Source of the DNA: an uncultured Rhodopila sp.
Lineage (GTDB): Bacteria; Pseudomonadota; Alphaproteobacteria; Acetobacterales; Acetobacteraceae
Direction of reading: 5' to 3'
NCBI GenBank assembly: GCA_903932145.1
Contig: CAIZFE010000115.1
Span: 1-48,509 of the forward strand
Length of the DNA stretch: 48,509 nt
Made by a program: the position numbers and the translations under genes. Each line of letters opens with the position of its first letter. The stretch's first letter is position 1. The notes beneath the pieces were generated by a model. It searched no databases and had not been told where the DNA came from. It was given only the letters and a program-made list of their open reading frames with translations. This document shows, piece after piece, positions 43,752 to 48,509 of this stretch.

Positions 43752-44030
43752 GCGGCTTTTAGGGTGGGCGCGGGGCTTATCCGGCAACGTCTCTGCGAAT
43801 AAGGCCGATGCCACGAAATAAAATTACGTGCAGCCCATCCTGAACGTAACGCGCGCAATCCGTCTTTTGCCTGATCTATCGCCACGACAAGCAGTTAACC
43901 ACAATCCGGTTAATGATTACTATTGCGTTGCAGCATATAGGTTTTCTGACTCCCACCCTTGCCGAACCGCCCGGTATGACGCTACTCACCGGCAACCAGA
44001 AATGGTAACCGAAGCGGGAGTACGTTCGAC

Positions 44031-45041
44031 ATGGCTCAGGCGGCCGAAGCGAAAAAACGCGGTAAGACCAAAGAGAAGCCGGTGGACCAGGAGACGCTGC
44101 TGAAAGCGTACCGCACCATGCTACTGATCCGCCGGTTCGAGGAAAAGGCCGGCCAGCTTTACGGCATGGGCCTGATCGGCGGGTTCTGTCACCTTTACAT
44201 CGGCCAGGAAGCGGTCGTCGTCGGCATGCAGTTGGCGATCAGCGACGGCGATGAGGTCATCACCTCCTACCGCGATCACGGCCATATGTTGGCGTGCGGC
44301 ATGGAAGCGCGCGGTGTGATGGCGGAACTGACCGGCCGGTCGGGCGGCTATTCGCACGGCAAGGGCGGATCGATGCACATGTTCAGCCGGGAGAAAAACT
44401 TCTTCGGCGGACACGGCATCGTCGGCGCCCAGGTCAGCATCGGCAACGGGTTGGCGTTCAGCAACTGGTATCGCGGCAATGACCGGGTATCGCTGACCTA
44501 TTTCGGCGAAGGCGCGTCCAACCAGGGCCAGGTGTACGAAAGCTTCAACCTCGCGGCGCTGATGAAGCTGCCGACGGTGTTCATCATCGAGAACAACAAA
44601 TACGGCATGGGCACCTCGGTCGAGCGCAGCTCGGCCAGCCAGGATCTGTCGCAGAACGGCGTTCCCTGGGGAATTCAGGGTATCCAGGTCGATGGCATGG
44701 ACGTGCTGGCGGTCAAGGAAGCGGCCGATACGGCGGTCGCGGCCTGCCGCGAGGGCAAGGGGCCGTTCCTTCTGGAGGTGAAGACCTACCGGTATCGCGG
44801 GCATTCGATGTCCGATCCGGCGAAGTACCGCACCCGTGAGGAAGTGCAGATGATGCGCAGTCAGCACGACTGCATCGAGAATGCCCGGCATCGCCTGGAA
44901 GCGCTGGATGTGGAAGAAAAAGTGTTCAAGGCGATCGACGACGAGATCAAGGCCATCGTCCAGGACGCCGCCGATTTCGCCCAAAGCAGCCCGGAACCGG
45001 AACTGTCTGAATTGTATACCGACATTCTGTTGGAGGGCTGA
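44031..45041 (+). CDS. pdhA: Pyruvate dehydrogenase E1 component alpha subunit
   Basis: The 336-residue protein is the E1-alpha of the pyruvate dehydrogenase complex. It has GGFCHLYIGQEAVVVGM, the TPP/Mg region FGEGASNQGQVYESFN ending in IIENNKYGMGTS, and the phosphorylation-loop equivalent YRYRGHSMSDPAKYRTREE. The thiamine motif usually reads GDG...NN; here it is GEG (Glu160), a conservative replacement of an Mg ligand. Start is ATG 44031 with GGGAG 11 nt upstream. It is followed 3 bp later by pdhB. Confidence 0.95.
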   Translation: MAQAAEAKKRGKTKEKPVDQETLLKAYRTMLLIRRFEEKAGQLYGMGLIGGFCHLYIGQEAVVVGMQLAISDGDEVITSYRDHGHMLACGMEARGVMAELTGRSGGYSHGKGGSMHMFSREKNFFGGHGIVGAQVSIGNGLAFSNWYRGNDRVSLTYFGEGASNQGQVYESFNLAALMKLPTVFIIENNKYGMGTSVERSSASQDLSQNGVPWGIQGIQVDGMDVLAVKEAADTAVAACREGKGPFLLEVKTYRYRGHSMSDPAKYRTREEVQMMRSQHDCIENARHRLEALDVEEKVFKAIDDEIKAIVQDAADFAQSSPEPELSELYTDILLEG

Positions 45042-45044
45042 GCC

Positions 45045-46394
45045 ATGGCAACGCAGATTTTGATGCCGGCGCTGTCGCCGACAATGACCGAGGGCAAGCT
45101 GTCCCGCTGGCTGAAGGCGGTCGGCGACGATATCCGCGCCGGCGACGTGGTGGCGGAAATCGAGACCGATAAGGCGACGATGGAGGTCGAGGCCGTCGAT
45201 GAGGGCAAGTTGGCCCGCATCCTGGTCGCGGAAGGCACCGAAGGCGTGGCCGTGAACACGCCGATCGCCGTGATCAGCGTCAATGGCGAGGACGTGTCCG
45301 ACACCCCGGCCGCGCCGCCGCCGGCCGCGCCTGTAGAGGCAAAAGCCCCTCCAGCCGCCGATAGGACGGCTCCGGTGCCGGTTGAAGCAAATTCGGCGCC
45401 CGAGAAGGATTGGGGACCGACCAAGCCGACCACCGTACGCGAGGCATTGCGAGACGCGATGGCGCTGGAAATGCGCCGCGACGCCGATGTGTTCCTGATC
45501 GGCGAAGAAGTCGCCCAATATCAGGGCGCCTATAAGATCAGCCAGGGCTTGCTGGACGAATTTGGCCCCCGCCGCGTGATCGACACCCCGATCGCCGAAC
45601 ATGGCTTTACCGGCATGGCCGTCGGCGCGGCCCTGAACGGTCTGCGCCCGATCGTCGAGTTCATGACGTTCAACTTCGCCATGCAGGCGATGGACCACAT
45701 CATCAACAGCGCCGCCAAGACACTGTACATGTCGGGCGGCCAGATGGGCTGTCCCATCGTGTTCCGCGGCCCGAATGGCGCGGCGTCCCGCGTCGGCGCG
45801 CAGCATTCGCAGTGCTACGCGAGCTGGTATGCGCATGTGCCGGGCCTGAAGGTCGTGTCCCCGTGGTCCTCGGCGGATGCCAAGGGCTTGCTGCGGGCGT
45901 CGATCCGCGATCCGAACCCGGTGATCTTCCTGGAGAACGAAATGCTCTACGGGCAGACGTTCGACTGCCCGGTGGATGAAGATTTCATCGTGCCGATCGG
46001 CAAGGCGAAGATCGAGCGCACCGGCAAGCACGTCACCCTGGTGGCGTTTAGCATCATGGTCGGCGTGGCGATGAAGGCCGCCGAGGCGCTGGCCGCCGAA
46101 GGCATCGAGGCTGAAGTGATCAACCTGCGCTCGCTGCGTCCGCTGGACACCGCGACGGTGGTGGAGAGCGTCAAAAAGACCAACCGGCTGGTGACGATCG
46201 AAGAAGGCTGGCCGTACGCCGGCATTGGCGCCGAAGTCGCGATGCGGGTGATCGAGGAAGCGTTCGACTGGCTGGATGCGCCGCCGATCCGGGTGCATGG
46301 GCTGGATGTGCCGCTGCCGTACGCCGCGAATCTGGAAAAACTGGCGCTGCCGCAGCCCGATTGGGTTGTCGCGGCCGTCAAGAAAATCGTCTGA
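45045..46394 (+). CDS. pdhB: Pyruvate dehydrogenase E1 component beta subunit with N-terminal lipoyl domain
   Basis: The 449-residue protein has a biotinyl/lipoyl domain at residues 1-80 ([12 protein letters not shown], lipoylated Lys43) and an Ala/Pro linker. The E1-beta body starts near 130 ([17 protein letters not shown]) and includes [17 protein letters not shown] and a C-terminal [17 protein letters not shown] segment ([12 protein letters not shown]). The fused lipoyl domain is characteristic of alphaproteobacterial E1-beta. Its first 50 residues are nearly the same as those of E2, an evident gene-internal duplication. It forms the alpha2beta2 E1 with PdhA and decarboxylates pyruvate. 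Confidence 0.95.
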   Translation: MATQILMPALSPTMTEGKLSRWLKAVGDDIRAGDVVAEIETDKATMEVEAVDEGKLARILVAEGTEGVAVNTPIAVISVNGEDVSDTPAAPPPAAPVEAKAPPAADRTAPVPVEANSAPEKDWGPTKPTTVREALRDAMALEMRRDADVFLIGEEVAQYQGAYKISQGLLDEFGPRRVIDTPIAEHGFTGMAVGAALNGLRPIVEFMTFNFAMQAMDHIINSAAKTLYMSGGQMGCPIVFRGPNGAASRVGAQHSQCYASWYAHVPGLKVVSPWSSADAKGLLRASIRDPNPVIFLENEMLYGQTFDCPVDEDFIVPIGKAKIERTGKHVTLVAFSIMVGVAMKAAEALAAEGIEAEVINLRSLRPLDTATVVESVKKTNRLVTIEEGWPYAGIGAEVAMRVIEEAFDWLDAPPIRVHGLDVPLPYAANLEKLALPQPDWVVAAVKKIV

Positions 46395-46412
46395 GCGGGA
46401 GGAGCGTTTACC

Positions 46413-47726
46413 ATGGCAACCAACATCCTGATGCCGGCGCTGAGCCCGACGATGACCGAGGGCACGCTCGCCCGCTGGTTGAAGAAGGAAGGCGACGCGA
46501 TCAAGGCTGGCGACGTGATCGCCGAGATCGAAACCGACAAAGCCACGATGGAAGTCGAGGCGGTCGACGAGGGCGTCCTCGGCAGGATCCTTGTCCAGGA
46601 CGGCACCGCGAACGTGAAGGTAAACGAGCCGATCGGCGTGATGGTGGATGCCGGTGAGGCGGTACCGAGCGGTGCGGCGGGTGCCGCACCTGCGCCGAAG
46701 CCGGCGGCGGCGGCGGCGGTTCCCGCTCCGGCGGCAGAACCGGTCGCGGCCGCCAGGCCCGTCGCAGCCCCGGTCGCCAACGGTCACGCACCGTCCGGCG
46801 AGCGGGTGATTGCCTCACCACTGGCACGCCGGATGGCGCAACAGGCGGGGATCGATCTGTCCGGATTGCATGGCACCGGGCCGAATGGCCGGATCGTGCG
46901 GGCCGATATCGAGGCCGCCCAGAAGGGTGGCGTGCCGGTTGCCACTGTTGCGGCCTCTGCTCCGGCGGTAGCGGCCCCGGTTGCCGCCCCCGTCGCCAAA
47001 GCCCCGGCGCCGGTCATTACCGCGCCGCACACATTGGTGCCGCACAGTTCGATGCGGAAAGTGATTGCCAAACGCCTGGCCGAGGCCCGCCAGACGATCC
47101 CGCAATTCTATGTCTCGATGGATATCGAGATCGACGCGATGATCGCCCTGCTGGCGACGTTGAACGCGAAGTCGCCGCCGAAGGACGCGCCGGGTTCGTA
47201 TCTGGTGACCATCAACGACATGGTGATCAAGGCGGCGGCGGCCACGCTGCGGAAAGTGCCGGGGATCAACGCCAGTTGGACCGACGACGCGATGGTGCTG
47301 TACGACGACGTGGATATCAGCGTCGCCGTCTCCATTCCGGCCGGACTGATCACGCCGATCATCCGCCACGCCGACCACAAGGGCCTGTCCACCATCAGCC
47401 GCGAGATGAAAGATCTCGCCCGGCGTGCCCGGGATGGCAAGTTGAAGCCCGAGGAATTCCAGGGCGGCGGCTTCTCGATCTCCAACATGGGAATGTTCGG
47501 GGTATCGGCGTTCACCGCGATCATCAACCCGCCCCAGGCGGCGATCCTGGCCGTCGCGGCCGGCAAAAAGCGGCCGGTGGTGAATGCCGCCGGTGAACTG
47601 GCGGTTGCCACGGTGATGACCTGCACGCTGTCGGTCGATCACCGTGTGGCCGATGGTGTCATGGGCGCCACCTGGATGCGGACCTTCAAGCAGGTGGTCG
47701 AGGACCCGTTGAGCTTGCTGCTGTAG
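46413..47726 (+). CDS. pdhC: Dihydrolipoamide acetyltransferase, E2 of the pyruvate dehydrogenase complex
   Basis: The 437-residue protein has one lipoyl domain (1-80, Lys43 in [12 protein letters not shown]) and a long Ala/Pro linker. The peripheral-subunit-binding domain is at about 132-168 ([20 protein letters not shown], then [14 protein letters not shown]), followed by a second linker. The acetyltransferase core contains the catalytic DHRVADG (His near 410). A good Shine-Dalgarno (GGGAGGAG) precedes the ATG. It transfers the acetyl group from lipoamide to CoA and forms the complex core. The E3 gene (lpd) is not in the window. Confidence 0.95.
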   Translation: MATNILMPALSPTMTEGTLARWLKKEGDAIKAGDVIAEIETDKATMEVEAVDEGVLGRILVQDGTANVKVNEPIGVMVDAGEAVPSGAAGAAPAPKPAAAAAVPAPAAEPVAAARPVAAPVANGHAPSGERVIASPLARRMAQQAGIDLSGLHGTGPNGRIVRADIEAAQKGGVPVATVAASAPAVAAPVAAPVAKAPAPVITAPHTLVPHSSMRKVIAKRLAEARQTIPQFYVSMDIEIDAMIALLATLNAKSPPKDAPGSYLVTINDMVIKAAAATLRKVPGINASWTDDAMVLYDDVDISVAVSIPAGLITPIIRHADHKGLSTISREMKDLARRARDGKLKPEEFQGGGFSISNMGMFGVSAFTAIINPPQAAILAVAAGKKRPVVNAAGELAVATVMTCTLSVDHRVADGVMGATWMRTFKQVVEDPLSLLL

Positions 47727-47750
47727 GGGGCGCCGCGCCGAAGAATGTGC

Positions 47751-47869
47751 CATGGCCGGGCTTGGCCCCATAGGCATCAGGATAAGCGAGTGGGGGGAGA
47801 ACGTTTATGCCGCAGACGAGGCTTTCCACTCTCCGTCATGGCCGGGCTTGGCCCGGCCACCCACGACTT
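47751..47869. repeat. Palindromic repeat element, copy A
   Basis: The copy runs from CATGGCCGGGCTTGGCCCCA through a central AGGCATCAGGATAAGCG motif to GTCATGGCCGGGCTTGGCCC and CCACCCACGACTT. It is colinear with copy C at 48364-48489 but lacks that copy's left terminal repeat. It begins about 25 bp after pdhC, so it may lie in the operon's 3' untranslated region. Confidence 0.8.
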
Positions 47870-48156
47870 TAGAGCAATCCGACCGAAAGATCGTCCCATT
47901 CAGGATTACCCGCAACGATCAGACGAACCTTCCAGGCCCTCGGCCAGCGCTTCAGGCTGGTTTCGCGTTGAATAGCCGTGAGGATGTCGCCATGCCCCTC
48001 GACATAAACCAAACGATACAGCTTGTATCGGCTGGTGAAACTGGAGCCTCTGCCATCCTGATGCGCCCGCACCCGGTTGGCGAGATTGGTCGTTACGCCG
48101 ATATACAGCGTTCCGTTGGGGCGATTGGACATGATGTATATCCAGGCGCTTTCCAT
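47869..48156 (-). CDS. Small GIY-YIG nuclease superfamily protein
   Basis: The 95-residue protein is a minimal GIY-YIG domain: AWIYIMSNRPNGTLYIGVT (the GIY and YIG strands, here YIM and YIG), the catalytic Arg region LANRVRAHQDG, and VYVEGHGDILTAIQRETSLK, with Glu in the usual position. Length is normal for stand-alone bacterial members. Start is ATG 48156. The gene ends exactly at the right edge of repeat copy A and lies about 90 bp from copy B. Function of such small members is generally unknown. Confidence 0.85.
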   Translation of the reverse strand: MESAWIYIMSNRPNGTLYIGVTTNLANRVRAHQDGRGSSFTSRYKLYRLVYVEGHGDILTAIQRETSLKRWPRAWKVRLIVAGNPEWDDLSVGLL

Positions 48157-48243
48157 ACCGGAACCAATACAGACGCGGGGTTAACAAAAGGTTTACGCGG
48201 CAAGCATTTTCGGCGGTCACAGCATTTTCACGTTCTTAAAGTC

Positions 48244-48345
48244 CCGAATGGCCGGGCTCGGCCCCATCGGCATCTGAATAAGCCGTCGGGTGTGGAGGAT
48301 GTGCCCGTTCGCCATGACCGGGCTTGGCCGGGTCACCCGGGACTT
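48244..48345. repeat. Palindromic repeat element, copy B (diverged)
   Basis: Starts CGAATGGCCGGGCTCGGCCCCA, has central CGGCATCTGAATAAGCCG and ends CATGACCGGGCTTGGCCGGG plus TCACCCGGGACTT. Same plan as copies A and C, but shorter in the middle. Confidence 0.75.
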
Positions 48346-48363
48346 TGCTTGGCACGACACAGG

Positions 48364-48489
48364 AAGTCGTGGGTGGCCGGGCCAAGCCCCATTGGCATCA
48401 GGATAAGCGTCAGGCGGAGAAGGTTTGTGCTGCGGACGGGGCTTTCCACCCTCCGTCATGACCGGGCTTGGCCCGGTCACCCACGACTT
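48364..48489. repeat. Palindromic repeat element, copy C (most complete)
   Basis: A 126-bp unit bounded by 23-nt terminal inverted repeats: AAGTCGTGGGTGGCCGGGCCAAG at 48364-48386 and its reverse complement at 48467-48489 with one mismatch. The interior GGCATCAGGATAAGCG and GGGCTTTCCACCCTCCGTCATG match copy A. It has no coding capacity, consistent with a MITE/BIME-type element. Confidence 0.8.
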
Positions 48490-48509
48490 GCTGCCCTGCC
48501 CAAGCAAAG

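Noticed and set aside
44121..46787. Long minus-strand frame opposite pdhA and pdhB
   Set aside because: The plus strand encodes unmistakable PDH subunits; the opposite frame is His/Arg-rich low-complexity sequence without a recognisable family.
47751..48489. Repeats at the right end considered as a CRISPR array
   Set aside because: Units are about 100-126 bp, palindromic, and separated by a gene. There are no regular short repeat-spacer units and no cas genes.

Overview
The window is GC-rich, densely coding DNA that looks like an alphaproteobacterium, probably Rhodospirillales/Acetobacteraceae. The pyruvate dehydrogenase E1-beta subunit carries its own N-terminal lipoyl domain, an arrangement typical of alphaproteobacteria. 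There is an ECF11-type sigma factor with a ChrR anti-sigma factor, and many short palindromic repeats of the form GTCATGGCCGGGCTTGGCCCGGCCA. The taxonomic call is inference; the window has no rRNA or other marker gene.

Region 1 (about 129-17380, minus strand) looks like an unusual biosynthetic gene cluster. In transcription order it holds two paralogous FOXRED2-like flavoprotein monooxygenases, an MFS exporter, a free-standing AMP-dependent ligase, a free acyl carrier protein, a thioester reductase and a sulfotransferase. These are followed by an NRPS protein of architecture MT-A(MT)-PCP, a separate condensation protein with an N-terminal TubC-type docking domain and a degenerate active site, and an atypical P-type ATPase with no CPC motif and a His-rich tail. 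I infer a small N-methylated, sulfated and flavin-oxidised acyl-amino-acid product released reductively. I do not recognise this combination as a characterised pathway.

Region 2 (18469-22418, plus) is a three-gene operon: a DUF697 protein and two ABC transporter half-proteins. One nucleotide-binding domain is degenerate and the other intact, with features of cyclic-peptide exporters. Region 3 (22756-30598) holds an OmpA-family protein, a CobW-family GTPase / Tat-exported metallo-beta-lactamase / outer-membrane barrel operon, an Sfp-type phosphopantetheinyl transferase with a cupin, and an exported adenosine deaminase. The transferase could activate the carrier proteins of region 1.

Region 4 (30821-34941) has two tiny coupled genes, an NDP-forming acyl-CoA synthetase and a hypothetical protein. 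Region 5 (35205-43751) is a divergent singlet-oxygen-type stress locus. One arm is rpoE-chrR-esterase-DUF1295-CFA-like methyltransferase-membrane protein; the other is FAD oxidoreductase-DUF1365-CFA synthase-DUF6134-like. The shared intergenic region has two opposed matches to TGATCC-N16-CGTA, the expected ECF11 promoter. Most junctions in both arms are ATGA/GTGA overlaps. Region 6 (44031-47726) is pdhA-pdhB-pdhC. The right end has three copies of a palindromic repeat element around a small GIY-YIG nuclease gene.
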